DNA of 64,000 bases from the NCBI RefSeq assembly GCF_001562015.1, contig NZ_LASA01000118.1:1-64000 (forward strand). The letters run 5' to 3'. The notes below the pieces were generated by a model. The model worked only from the letters and a program-made list of their open reading frames with translations. It did not search any database and had not been told where the DNA came from. Source of the stretch: Endozoicomonas arenosclerae (GTDB taxonomy: Bacteria; Pseudomonadota; Gammaproteobacteria; Pseudomonadales; Endozoicomonadaceae). This document shows positions 54,959 through 63,755 of this stretch, in pieces. The position numbers and the translations under genes are program-made. How positions within the stretch are numbered: position 1 is the stretch's first letter; the number at the start of each line of letters is the position of its first letter.

Positions 54959-55993
54959 TCAGATAAAGTCACTGCGAAACAGGCTGGGTGTCATACCGGT
55001 CCAGCGTTTGAAAGATCGTCTGAAATTGTTGATATCATTGAAGTTCAGGTACTCGGCAACCTGCTCATTGTTGTAGCTTTTGTGTTGAAACAGATAGAGC
55101 GCAATCTGTTTTCTGATCTGATCCTGAAGGTTCTGGAAACGAGCGCCGTGTTTTTTCAGCTTGCGTTTGAATGTGGCCGGACTCATATGGAAATGGGAGG
55201 CCGTTGACTCCAGAGAAGGTGAGTGTCTGATATGTTCGTGAAGGTATTGAATCACAGCATACAAAAAACTATTGGGTTGCTGGGCTATGATCTCCTGACT
55301 TTGTTGTCTTGCCACAGTATAAGCTGTTGAGTCGTCTTCCCATTTTTCAAACAAATAATCCACTGGCAGCTGCATGGAACAAAGCTGAGCATTGAAAGTA
55401 AGTTTGCTGCCAAGGTGAACCTGATACTGTTCAATGTGCTCCGGTTGTGGGTAGTTGAAACTGTAATGCCAGGGAGCCTTCTGGGTGTTGTTCCAGCGGC
55501 CAAAGTGGCTTAATGCCGTCATCATGGTTTCCAGAATGAATCTCTGGTTCTTTCCTGAGCCTGATGTGTCGTAAAAATAGATATGGCAGATATCTTTATC
55601 GATGATTTTATGAGGGGTGATTAAAGGAGAAATCATTGAGTGGCAAAGACAGGCAATATCCAGGGCTTGGTTGAGGTTTGCCGACTGCAGCAAGGCATCG
55701 GTCACAGGACCATAATTCCCCGGAAAAATACGGTGACCAAAAACAAAGGATAAATCTTTACCCGGGTATAACTGTTCGCTGTTCTCAACCAACTTCAGGA
55801 ACTGAGAAGGGGATATGGATAACTGACCCCGAATGACATCTTCATAAAAAATGCCGGTATGTCTTAGAAGCCGGTTTTTCTCGACACCTCTGCTGACCAG
55901 AATATCCATCAAGGTAGCGGGCTGCTGATGGGCAATAATAAAACGACTGTCGTTTTCCAGCCATCTTAGCTCTGTTGAGCGCTGACCTGACAT
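54959..55993 (-). CDS. AraC-family transcriptional regulator
   Basis: A 344-residue regulator. The N-terminal part (residues 20-210) is of the Arabinose_bd type found in OruR- and ArgR-like proteins of Pseudomonas, with FGHRIFPGNYGPVTDALLQS in the middle. The C-terminal AraC domain (about 245-344) has two helix-turn-helices and ends RRSFKRWTGMTPSLFR. It starts 8 bp after the degenerate GGDEF gene, so the two form an operon. The target and effector are unknown. Confidence 0.88.
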   Translation of the reverse strand: MSGQRSTELRWLENDSRFIIAHQQPATLMDILVSRGVEKNRLLRHTGIFYEDVIRGQLSISPSQFLKLVENSEQLYPGKDLSFVFGHRIFPGNYGPVTDALLQSANLNQALDIACLCHSMISPLITPHKIIDKDICHIYFYDTSGSGKNQRFILETMMTALSHFGRWNNTQKAPWHYSFNYPQPEHIEQYQVHLGSKLTFNAQLCSMQLPVDYLFEKWEDDSTAYTVARQQSQEIIAQQPNSFLYAVIQYLHEHIRHSPSLESTASHFHMSPATFKRKLKKHGARFQNLQDQIRKQIALYLFQHKSYNNEQVAEYLNFNDINNFRRSFKRWTGMTPSLFRSDFI

Positions 55994-56001
55994 CCGTGCT
56001 C

Positions 56002-56952
56002 CTATGCGGCCTGAACCTGCTGTTTGTCATTGTTCTGTCGTGTCGCTGCCTGTTCCTTGGCTTGCAGCAGGGCTTTGTTGGCGCTCTCCAATAAGACCTC
56101 TGACGTTGTCTCCAGCGCAGTTGCGGCACCTGAACTCACGGTATGGTAGAGGGTTTCCCCCGTCAGTGTTTTAAAGGCAAAGTGTTCACAGCTTCGGCGC
56201 AACTGGTCGGCAATCAAGTGCGACAGGCTCTCGCTGGTCTGGGGCAGCAGTATGGCAAAACGGTCACCGGCAAAGCGGCAGATGAGGTCGCAGCGTCTCA
56301 GATTGAGTGTTAGCAACTCTGAAAGTTCAAGTAACAGTCTGTCGCCTTCGTGGTGTCCGTATTTATTGTTGATCTGATGGAAGCCATCAATATCCAGCAA
56401 AATGAGAGAGGTGGGCTGAAGATTCTCAGAGCCAGACTTTAACTCTCTGGCCAGTTGTTGTTTTAAATAAGCGGCACTGGATAGACAGGTGACCGGATCA
56501 TAGTGTCGATGATCCCGAAAAATTCGCTCACGCTTTTGTAACTGCTGATTGAGACTGATCTGTTCTTTATGCCAGTGATAAAGCCCGATGGTCAGCAGCA
56601 CCATTCCCGCAGGCATGGGCATGGCCTCCAGCCATGAGGCCCATTGCACCCCTTCCGGCAGTCTTATGATTTCGTCCAGAAAATCCTGAAAGCTGGCTAT
56701 GAAAAAGCAGCTGAGACCTGACACCAATAAATTGGTCACCGGTCCGGCAGGGCGACTGCACAGTACCAGAGCTATCCAGCAGGTGGACAGCATAACAGCG
56801 CCACCTTCGCCAAAAATATCCAACCAGTCCACTTCCTGCTGAAATTTGATATCGCCAGCAGCCAGGTTCAACAATACCAGGGCATTGGCGATCAGCAGAA
56901 TCGCCAGAATTTTATATTTATGCAGCGCCAGCAATTGTTTTGCGTTGTTCAT
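56002..56952 (-). CDS. Membrane protein with degenerate GGDEF domain
   Basis: A 316-residue protein. Four or so hydrophobic segments occupy residues 13-125, then a GGDEF domain (150-300). The active-site motif reads AGDRF (about residues 229-233) rather than GG(D/E)EF: the first Gly is Ala and the Glu is Arg. The upstream metal Asp (LLDIDGFHQINNKYGHHEGD) remains and an RxxD inhibitory site (RRCD) is kept at the right distance. It is therefore probably not a cyclase but may bind c-di-GMP or act by protein contact. It is coupled to the AraC gene. Confidence 0.85.
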   Translation of the reverse strand: MNNAKQLLALHKYKILAILLIANALVLLNLAAGDIKFQQEVDWLDIFGEGGAVMLSTCWIALVLCSRPAGPVTNLLVSGLSCFFIASFQDFLDEIIRLPEGVQWASWLEAMPMPAGMVLLTIGLYHWHKEQISLNQQLQKRERIFRDHRHYDPVTCLSSAAYLKQQLARELKSGSENLQPTSLILLDIDGFHQINNKYGHHEGDRLLLELSELLTLNLRRCDLICRFAGDRFAILLPQTSESLSHLIADQLRRSCEHFAFKTLTGETLYHTVSSGAATALETTSEVLLESANKALLQAKEQAATRQNNDKQQVQAA

Positions 56953-57093
56953 CAGGCATCCTGCGTTTTGAAGAATGAATGCTATTAAATGACGTATTGA
57001 TGAAAGATTGATGACAAAACGGTTGGCAGGGTCATTTCAGCTCAGGGGAGTTGCCGTGATTCCAGCAGATACTTGTCCTTGTACATTCATACT

Positions 57094-57156
57094 CCGTTTA
57101 TCCTGAGCCTGTCGAAGGAGAGTGGTAATACACTTCGACAGGCTCAGTGCGAACGG
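57094..57156. repeat. Dispersed palindromic repeat, copy E (core only)
   Basis: Arms at 57094-57117 and 57133-57156 with a 15-bp loop. The arms share CTGAGCCTGTCGAAG. It resembles copy D in size and loop length. Confidence 0.85.
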
Positions 57157-57270
57157 CAAGGGGTGTGGTGCTTGGTTGTAGGTCAAGTTCCCGGGCTAGA
57201 CAGTCAATAAAGCTCAAAAGTCTGGCTGACCCCTTTGTTTCGTAGTGTTTTCAGTCGCTCCAGCCTCTTG

Positions 57271-57288
57271 CTGTCATAAATCTGCAAA
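57271..57288 (+). promoter_or_regulatory. PHO box upstream of the TonB receptor/phytase operon
   Basis: CTGTCATAAATCTGCAAA: the first 7-mer CTGTCAT is perfect, the AT spacer AAAT is right, and the second 7-mer keeps CTG. A CTTAAG hexamer (57297-57302) follows at the distance of a PhoB-dependent -10. It predicts induction under phosphate limitation. Confidence 0.65.
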
Positions 57289-57387
57289 TTAACCGGCTTA
57301 AGTTTTCCCTCAGCTTTTGGCGAAAGCCAGAAAAGGAATTTCAAAAAACTTAATAACAAGAAAGCTCGCAGAAATCAGGGGAATAAG

Positions 57388-60162
57388 ATGCCATCGGTAA
57401 ACAATGACCAGTCGGCAAGACAAAGGAATAAAGCACGGTTCAAACCAGCAGTGTTGGCTATGGCCATTGCATCAGTCTGTGCAGCCACCTCTGTGCAGGC
57501 CGACGGTCGACTGGAAGGAAGTTACAAGGTTGAGGCCAGCAACATTGGTTTGCAGGGAGCCCTGGTTCGTATTGAGGAACTGAACCTTGAAACCACTACG
57601 GCAAGGGACGGCAGCTTCGAGTTTCCACCGGTAAAGGCAGGTACTTACACACTGACTGTGAACTACCTGGGTGCTGAAACCCAAAGCAGAAAAGTGGTGG
57701 TGACGGACAATCAGCTGAACACAGAATCTTTTGTTCTGGCTTCTTCCGATAAGACGGAAGAGGTACTGGTTATTGGACATGCTTCTAACATCAACCGGGC
57801 CCTGAACCGTCAACGTGCAGCCGATAACATTGTTTCTGTCGTCAATGCCGACGCCATTGGGCAACTGCCTGATGCCAATGCTGCGGAATCCTTGCGTCGA
57901 ATCCCGGGTGTATCGGTTGAGCTGGATCAGGGTGAAGGTCGAAAAGTCAGTATAAGGGGACTGTCGCCTGATTTGAACTCTGTCACCATTAATGGTGCAA
58001 CCGTGCCTTCTCCTGATAAAGGTGATCGTTCCGTCAATCTTGATGTAGTGTCTTCAGATCTTCTGGAATCCCTGGAAGTGACTAAAAGTATTACACCGGA
58101 TATGGACGCCGACTCCATTGGGGGCAGCGTTAATATCAAGAGTCTGTCGGCTTATGACCGAGATGGCTTTTTCTACAAGCTGAATGCTGAAGGTTCAAAA
58201 GACGATAATACCGGTGACACCAGCCCCAAGTTGGCAGGCACGGTGAGTGATATCTTCAGTGTGGGTGATGGCACAGACAACCTGGGTGTGGCGGCGGGAA
58301 TCAGCTGGCAGAAGCGCAAGTTTGGCTCGGATAATGTTGAAACCGGTGGCAAGTGGGCCTTTGAAGACGATGGCACTGCCAAACTGGAAGAGGTTGAACT
58401 CAGAGATTATCAGATTACCCGTGAGCGTCTGGGGGCGACTCTGAACTTTGATTACAAGCTGAATCGTGACAATGAGCTGTATCTGCGCACTCTTTACAGT
58501 GAGTTTAAAGACACTGAGCTAAGAAACTCTGTGACCGCTGAATTTGATAGCCCTGTGTCAGCGGGGGAAACGGGTGAAATTAAAGAACCCAAGCGAGAGC
58601 TGAAAGATCGGGAAGAGATTCAGAAAATAGTATCTACCGTGCTGGGGGGAACCAGCAGGAACGATGCCTGGACCATCGATTACAGTGTCAGCTATAGCCA
58701 TGCTGAAGAGAAAAAGCCTGACGCTACGGAATCCGCTTTTGAATCCTCATCCAATTTTGAGGGCCGTTTCAATGACACCAAGAAGCCGAAGATTACAGCG
58801 GTAGACGGCTTCTATCAGGCGTCCAATTATGAACTCAAGGAAGTAGAAGTCTCTGATTCAAAAACCACCGACAAACTCTATAACTTCAAACTGGATATCA
58901 CCCGTGATTTTGACTGGAATGATAATCCGGCCATGGTTAAGTTTGGCGGTAAAATCAGTCGTCGGGATAAAGACGCCGATGAAGATGTTTTAAAGTATGA
59001 AGATTTTCCCAATCCTGGAATGGCCAGTTTTGTAAAAGGAAATGTGGATTATTCTCTGGGCCGGTTTGGGCCTGAAATTAATCCATCAGCCGTCAGATCG
59101 GCATTGGGAAGTGCTCAAGAGAAGGAAGAAGATAAGGAAAAATCAGTTATTGAGGACTACACCATGCAGGAAGACATCAATGCTGCCTATCTGATGGGAA
59201 GGGTTGATGTTGAGAAGTGGCGTTTCCTTACCGGTGTCCGTTATGAAGGCACAGATTTTACGGCTGAAGGATACCAGTTTGATAAGGAGCCTGATGAAAT
59301 CGCTACTAAGCGGAAAGTCAGTAAGGATTATGATCACTGGTTGCCAGCTCTTCATGCACGGTACCGCATTAATGACAATACTCTGGTCAGAGCGGCCTGG
59401 ACGCACTCTGTTGTCAGACCCACATTTGAACAGGCTCGTCCGGGTGTTTTGATTGATGAGGACAAGGCTGAGCTGGGTAATCCTGATCTGAAGCCTGTTG
59501 AGTCCAGTAACCTGGATCTGGGTATTGAGCATTACATGGGCAGAGCCGGGGTTATTTCCGCCTTTGTCTTCTACAAGGATCTGGAAAACTTTATCTACAG
59601 TACTGATGTGGCTGGGACGCCGGGCAGGTATGAGAGCTTTGATGAAGCCAAGATAGCCCTCAATGGCGACAGTGGTCATGTCTATGGACTTGAGCTGGCT
59701 TACTCCAAACAGTTCTCCGAATTACCTTATCCATTTAATGGTTTGCTGATCAATGCCAATGCCACCTTTGCAGACTCAAAAGCAGAAGTTGAAGGTGCTA
59801 AGGATAACAAGCTGGTGAAAAGGGACATTGCTCTACCAGGCCAGTCTGATGTCACAGCAAACCTTGTTTTGGGTTATGAACTGGACCGTCTGAGCCTGAG
59901 GTTATCCACCAACTATAAATCCAGTTACCTTGATGAAGTGACCAGGGTGTCTGACAAGCGTTTTGATCTGTATGTCGATGACTACACCCAGATGGACTTT
60001 ACAGCTAGTTATCAGTTAACCGACGAACTGAATGTTTTCTTCCAGGCAGTCAATCTGACCGATGAAGCTTTTTACAAGTACACCGGTAAGGAAAAGTACA
60101 ACGCCCAGTATGAAGAATACGGTACTGCCTGGAAGCTGGGTGTGACTCTGAGCAACTTCTAA
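57388..60162 (+). CDS. TonB-dependent outer-membrane receptor
   Basis: A 924-residue receptor. A signal peptide ends near residue 38 (SVQA). A carboxypeptidase-regulatory-like domain (about 40-118) is followed by the plug (125-255), with EEVLVIGH as a possible TonB box and AESLRRIPGVSVELDQGEGRKVSIRGL-type plug sequence, of the Xanthomonas-Caulobacter class. The 22-strand barrel fills the rest and ends in phenylalanine (GVTLSNF). The next gene, 77 bp downstream, is a phytase, so the ligand may be phytate or its breakdown products. AGGGG lies 7 nt before ATG 57388. Confidence 0.9.
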   Translation: MPSVNNDQSARQRNKARFKPAVLAMAIASVCAATSVQADGRLEGSYKVEASNIGLQGALVRIEELNLETTTARDGSFEFPPVKAGTYTLTVNYLGAETQSRKVVVTDNQLNTESFVLASSDKTEEVLVIGHASNINRALNRQRAADNIVSVVNADAIGQLPDANAAESLRRIPGVSVELDQGEGRKVSIRGLSPDLNSVTINGATVPSPDKGDRSVNLDVVSSDLLESLEVTKSITPDMDADSIGGSVNIKSLSAYDRDGFFYKLNAEGSKDDNTGDTSPKLAGTVSDIFSVGDGTDNLGVAAGISWQKRKFGSDNVETGGKWAFEDDGTAKLEEVELRDYQITRERLGATLNFDYKLNRDNELYLRTLYSEFKDTELRNSVTAEFDSPVSAGETGEIKEPKRELKDREEIQKIVSTVLGGTSRNDAWTIDYSVSYSHAEEKKPDATESAFESSSNFEGRFNDTKKPKITAVDGFYQASNYELKEVEVSDSKTTDKLYNFKLDITRDFDWNDNPAMVKFGGKISRRDKDADEDVLKYEDFPNPGMASFVKGNVDYSLGRFGPEINPSAVRSALGSAQEKEEDKEKSVIEDYTMQEDINAAYLMGRVDVEKWRFLTGVRYEGTDFTAEGYQFDKEPDEIATKRKVSKDYDHWLPALHARYRINDNTLVRAAWTHSVVRPTFEQARPGVLIDEDKAELGNPDLKPVESSNLDLGIEHYMGRAGVISAFVFYKDLENFIYSTDVAGTPGRYESFDEAKIALNGDSGHVYGLELAYSKQFSELPYPFNGLLINANATFADSKAEVEGAKDNKLVKRDIALPGQSDVTANLVLGYELDRLSLRLSTNYKSSYLDEVTRVSDKRFDLYVDDYTQMDFTASYQLTDELNVFFQAVNLTDEAFYKYTGKEKYNAQYEEYGTAWKLGVTLSNF

Positions 60163-60239
60163 CTGAGCAGAATATAGAAGAGAGGGCGCGAGAGCGTTCC
60201 TCTCCATGACAAGAAACAGCCAAACGCTGAAACAATTTG

Positions 60240-62195
60240 ATGATGATAAAAACGACAATAAAACAGTTATCTCTCACAGTCAGTCTTGCCGCCATGATAG
60301 CTGCAATCACTGGTTGTAACAGTGAGCCTGAATTACAGACCCGTGCCATACAGAATACTGAAGGTCTATCGGGTGAAACTATCATACCCCTCTTTAATGA
60401 GAGTGCTCATGAAGGTCAATCTCTCTGGTTGGCTACCAGTGAGAATGAAGGGCTGCTGTTGCTGGATGATGAAGGCAAGGTTCGTAGCCAGATCAAGGGC
60501 AGTAATGAACTGCTGGATATAAGACAAAGTGTGACTATTAAAGGCGAGCCGGTTTTACTGGCTGCCAGTGTGAACAAGGAATCCAACCGTCCGTTGCTGG
60601 TGGCAGTGGATACAAAAGAAGGTTCTCTGAAAACTCTGGCGAGTCTGCCGTCTCCGTCGTTTGATATCGATGGTATCTGCCTTTATCGCGACAATCAGGA
60701 GCATGTCTATCTGTTTATGCTCAATGGCAGAGGTGCAGGGCAACAATGGCTGGTGGTTGATGGTGCGACTCAACAGACAGTCTCCCGCGAAGTTCGTGAA
60801 CTGGCTCTGCCACCTCTGAGCAGCTATTGCAGTGTGGATGATTCTACCCATGCGCTCTATATCTCAGAAGAAGAGGTTGGGGTGTGGAAATACGGAGCCC
60901 ATCCTGAAGCCGCTCCCGGTCGTCAGGTGATTCAGTTAGTGCAACCTCATGGCTCCTCAGCAGAGAATGTTGCAGGGCTTTCTGCTTTCCCCGGTGGTGT
61001 TATGGTGGTTGATCCTGACACAGCCACTATCAGTGGTTACAAAGTGGACGGTGAATCCGTTGAAGAAGCCTTTGCCTTCAAAGTGGCAGGTGCTGAGGCT
61101 CCGGAATCCGTCAGTGTCGCCAGAGATTCAGATTCAACCTTACGGGTAGGACTTTTTGATGATGAAGCTGATCAATACCTGGCCGCCGACGTGGACTGGA
61201 AAAAGTCCGATGCAGCGGCAGACGGTGAGTTTCTGACCATTCTACCTGAAGTTCAGACGCCACCCATGGGGCGCTTTGGTGATGTGGCGGACGATCCTGC
61301 TATCTGGGTCAATCCTGACGATGCTCATCAGAGTCTTGTATTGGGCACCAATAAAAAGCAGGGCTTATTTGTTTATGACATGCAGGGTAAAGAGTTGCAG
61401 TCATTTACAACAGGCCGTTTGAACAATGTTGATGTGCGTTACGACTTTTCTCTGGGGAGAAAAACAGTTGATGTGGCAACTGCCAGTAACCGAACAGATA
61501 ACAGCATTGCGGTTTACAGTATTGATCGTGAATCGGGCCGTCTGACTGAATCGGGCAAGGTGAAAACTGATCTGTCGGAGATTTATGGTCTCTGCATGTA
61601 TCAGCCAGAGCCCGGTCGCATTGATGTGTTTGTGAATGATAAAGACGGCACTTATCAACAATACCGACTCAAGGCCCGGGGCATGAGCATTGCCGGGACA
61701 AAGGTGCGCACCTTCAAGGTGGACAGTCAGCCGGAAGGTTGTGTAGCCAACGAAGCTACAGAGCAACTGTTTGTGGGTGAAGAAGGGGCTGGTGTATGGG
61801 TGATTGGTGCCAATGAAGACGATGGCGTCAAGCTGGAGACCGTTGCCAAAATTGGCGGTGCTTTGGTAGATGATGTTGAAGGTATGGCTGTTTATGCCCA
61901 GGAAGATCACTCCTACCTGGTGGTTTCCAGCCAGGGTAACGACAGTTATGCCATCTTTGATACTGAGAAGCCTTATGCCTACAGAGGGTCTTTCCGCGTT
62001 GGATTGAATGCTGCCAAAGGTATAGATGGAGCCTCTGAAACCGATGGTTTGGATGTCAGCAGTGCTAATTTTGGCGGTGTTTTCTCAGAAGGTATGCTAG
62101 TAGTTCAGGATGGACGTAACCAGATGCCTTCCAGCCCCCAGAACTTTAAATACATTCCCTGGAAGTCTATTCAGTCGGCATTGAAACTGGATTAA
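60240..62195 (+). CDS. Beta-propeller phytase, lipoprotein, two-domain
   Basis: A 651-residue calcium-dependent phytase that releases phosphate from inositol hexakisphosphate. The lipobox is AITGC (Cys at about residue 22), so it is probably anchored to the outer membrane. A first propeller-like domain (about 30-310) lacks the catalytic signatures; the second (about 320-650) has DDPAIWVNPDDAHQS, LVLGTNKKQGLFVYDMQGK, LNNVDVRYDF and GIDGASETDGLDV. Two-domain phytases of this kind are known. I start at ATG 60240; TTG 60237 is also possible. It forms an operon with the TonB receptor. Confidence 0.88.
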   Translation: MMIKTTIKQLSLTVSLAAMIAAITGCNSEPELQTRAIQNTEGLSGETIIPLFNESAHEGQSLWLATSENEGLLLLDDEGKVRSQIKGSNELLDIRQSVTIKGEPVLLAASVNKESNRPLLVAVDTKEGSLKTLASLPSPSFDIDGICLYRDNQEHVYLFMLNGRGAGQQWLVVDGATQQTVSREVRELALPPLSSYCSVDDSTHALYISEEEVGVWKYGAHPEAAPGRQVIQLVQPHGSSAENVAGLSAFPGGVMVVDPDTATISGYKVDGESVEEAFAFKVAGAEAPESVSVARDSDSTLRVGLFDDEADQYLAADVDWKKSDAAADGEFLTILPEVQTPPMGRFGDVADDPAIWVNPDDAHQSLVLGTNKKQGLFVYDMQGKELQSFTTGRLNNVDVRYDFSLGRKTVDVATASNRTDNSIAVYSIDRESGRLTESGKVKTDLSEIYGLCMYQPEPGRIDVFVNDKDGTYQQYRLKARGMSIAGTKVRTFKVDSQPEGCVANEATEQLFVGEEGAGVWVIGANEDDGVKLETVAKIGGALVDDVEGMAVYAQEDHSYLVVSSQGNDSYAIFDTEKPYAYRGSFRVGLNAAKGIDGASETDGLDVSSANFGGVFSEGMLVVQDGRNQMPSSPQNFKYIPWKSIQSALKLD

Positions 62196-62218
62196 AACCA
62201 TCTGTAACCCCACCTAAT

Positions 62219-62260
62219 TGCCGGGCAGGCTGACATAGGTTTGCCCGGCATTCATGTTTT
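62219..62260 (+). terminator. Terminator after the phytase gene
   Basis: TGCCGGGCA (62219-62227) and TGCCCGGCA (62242-62250), perfect 9-bp stem, followed by TTCATGTTTT. Confidence 0.75.
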
Positions 62261-62366
62261 CCCGGTTGGACCTGTTCAAAGCGTACTTCCAGCTGTCTGG
62301 AGTCAGCAAAAATAAAAATATGAACTAATATTTTCAAACCACTGGCACTAAGAAAGGTTTGTTCAC

Positions 62367-63125
62367 GTGAAGAGAGTATTGGTGTTTGTTGCTCTGTTTT
62401 TGATGGGGGCCTCGGTAGTCAAGGCAGAATCCATTGGAGCTCAAGGAAATACTACCCGAACGAATGTCAAAGTGGGGTCAATGCCCTGCAGTGGTGTATT
62501 AGGTACACATATGGGGGCTGAGGCTTATTTTGTCGGGCTGGTTCCTTATAAAGGCACGGTACTTTTTGGATCGTTGGATAATGGGGGGCTTGAACCTGAT
62601 GACAGGAGTACACTCAAGCTCAGCAGCGGAACCTTGAGTGCATTCAGTTTCTGGACAGAAGGTGGTGTTGTCAGAGCCTCAGAGTTTGATGAGACAAAGT
62701 ATTCGCTGAAGGTCGGCAGCTGTACAGGCAATCAAGCCGTGAATACCTCTTCGATGTTGTTGACCCAATGGGTCAGCTCTGACCAAAAAACGAAAGTTCA
62801 GCTCAATGGTGGCAGTTTTCAGGATGATGTATTTAACCACTGTTTTGTGAGCACTTATGGCAATCCACCCAATGATTCTGTTGCATTCTTTTGTGCTTTT
62901 ACAAAGCCTCCGCTAGTCGAAGAGAATCAAATGATTCCTGACTCAGTACAAACAAGCAGCACGATCATTCTTGAACAGTTGAGTGACACCAGGCTATTTG
63001 AAAAGGTGTGTCGATCAGCGGGAGAGCAGGATAAGGGCCTGGCTTTTGACAGTTGTGTCAGCAGTTTCAAAAAACAGTTGAGTTTAATTGAACAGTATCA
63101 GGATCAAGCTGACTCAATAGAGTAA
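62367..63125 (+). CDS. Secreted protein of unknown function
   Basis: A 252-residue protein starting at GTG 62367 with GAAAGG 9 nt upstream. The signal peptide (MKRVLVFVALFLMGASVVKA) is clear. The mature protein has six or seven cysteines (for instance SMPCSGVL, GSCTGN, NHCFVS, FFCAF, KVCRS, DSCVS), suggesting disulfides, and a helical C-terminus. No family is recognised. It lies after the phytase terminator, so it is probably a separate transcript. Confidence 0.7.
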   Translation: MKRVLVFVALFLMGASVVKAESIGAQGNTTRTNVKVGSMPCSGVLGTHMGAEAYFVGLVPYKGTVLFGSLDNGGLEPDDRSTLKLSSGTLSAFSFWTEGGVVRASEFDETKYSLKVGSCTGNQAVNTSSMLLTQWVSSDQKTKVQLNGGSFQDDVFNHCFVSTYGNPPNDSVAFFCAFTKPPLVEENQMIPDSVQTSSTIILEQLSDTRLFEKVCRSAGEQDKGLAFDSCVSSFKKQLSLIEQYQDQADSIE

Positions 63126-63133
63126 TTGTAAAG

Positions 63134-63153
63134 AGGGCTCAGGGAAGAGCCCT
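63134..63153. terminator. Convergent terminator
   Basis: AGGGCTC (63134-63140), loop AGGGAA, GAGCCCT (63147-63153), between two convergent genes. The U-run on the minus side is short (CTTT). Confidence 0.6.
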
Positions 63154-63162
63154 TGGAAACCA

Positions 63163-63564
63163 TTATCGGACCATGCCAATAAATTGCAGAACCGAACCAT
63201 TGGGATGGTGGATGTATTGAAGCCCGGTGAAGCCTTGAGTCTGGAAGGTGTTTTGCAGCCGGTTCACCATCGGGTAGCGCATCTTGGTTAAGAGTTTGCC
63301 AGACAGTTTGTCAAAAAACAGAATATCCAGCCCCTGCATCCCCTGTTGAATTGCCACCTTGAAAGCCGGGAATTCATTCAGTTCCATAGGACGCCCTCTG
63401 GAAGCTGGGTTCCCCAGCGTCACTGGCAGTGTCACGGCATAGCCTTTGGAATCAGGATTTTTTTGAAAATAAAAATTCAGGGCCGCCTCCTGGGCTCTGG
63501 CCTGAGTCAGTGGCGAAATGAGCAGGACGCAAAGGCTGGCCAGCACCAGGGTGATCCTTTTCAT
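63163..63564 (-). CDS. Small secreted protein of unknown function
   Basis: A 133-residue protein from ATG 63564, which has AAGGA 6 nt upstream; an ATG five codons earlier lies inside that binding site. A signal peptide (MKRITLVLASLCVLLISPLTQARA) precedes about 109 residues with LNFYFQKNPDSKGYAVTLPV and FDKLSGKLLTKMRYPM. I do not recognise a family. Confidence 0.7.
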   Translation of the reverse strand: MKRITLVLASLCVLLISPLTQARAQEAALNFYFQKNPDSKGYAVTLPVTLGNPASRGRPMELNEFPAFKVAIQQGMQGLDILFFDKLSGKLLTKMRYPMVNRLQNTFQTQGFTGLQYIHHPNGSVLQFIGMVR

Positions 63565-63711
63565 TGTGATTCCTTTCATTAGAGTCTCTGCAATTATTTC
63601 TCGACAGTCCGGTTAAAAACATAAGTTTGGCTGTGTTTCCTACCTAGCTGAATGGGCATAACTGCATGGGTTTTGCCCGTGATTCCACGATATTGAATGA
63701 TGGTGTACTGC

Positions 63712-63731
63712 TGTACTGTTACGGCAGTACA
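63712..63731. promoter_or_regulatory. Candidate TrpR operator
   Basis: TGTACTGTTACGGCAGTACA, arms TGTACTG / CAGTACA with 6-bp centre, 20 bp long like the E. coli trp operator and keeping its GTACT / AGTAC ends. A third TGTACTG lies at 63704-63710. It is 24 bp before the trpR start, as expected for autoregulation. Confidence 0.6.
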
Positions 63732-63755
63732 TTTTCAAGGTAGTCATGCACAACG

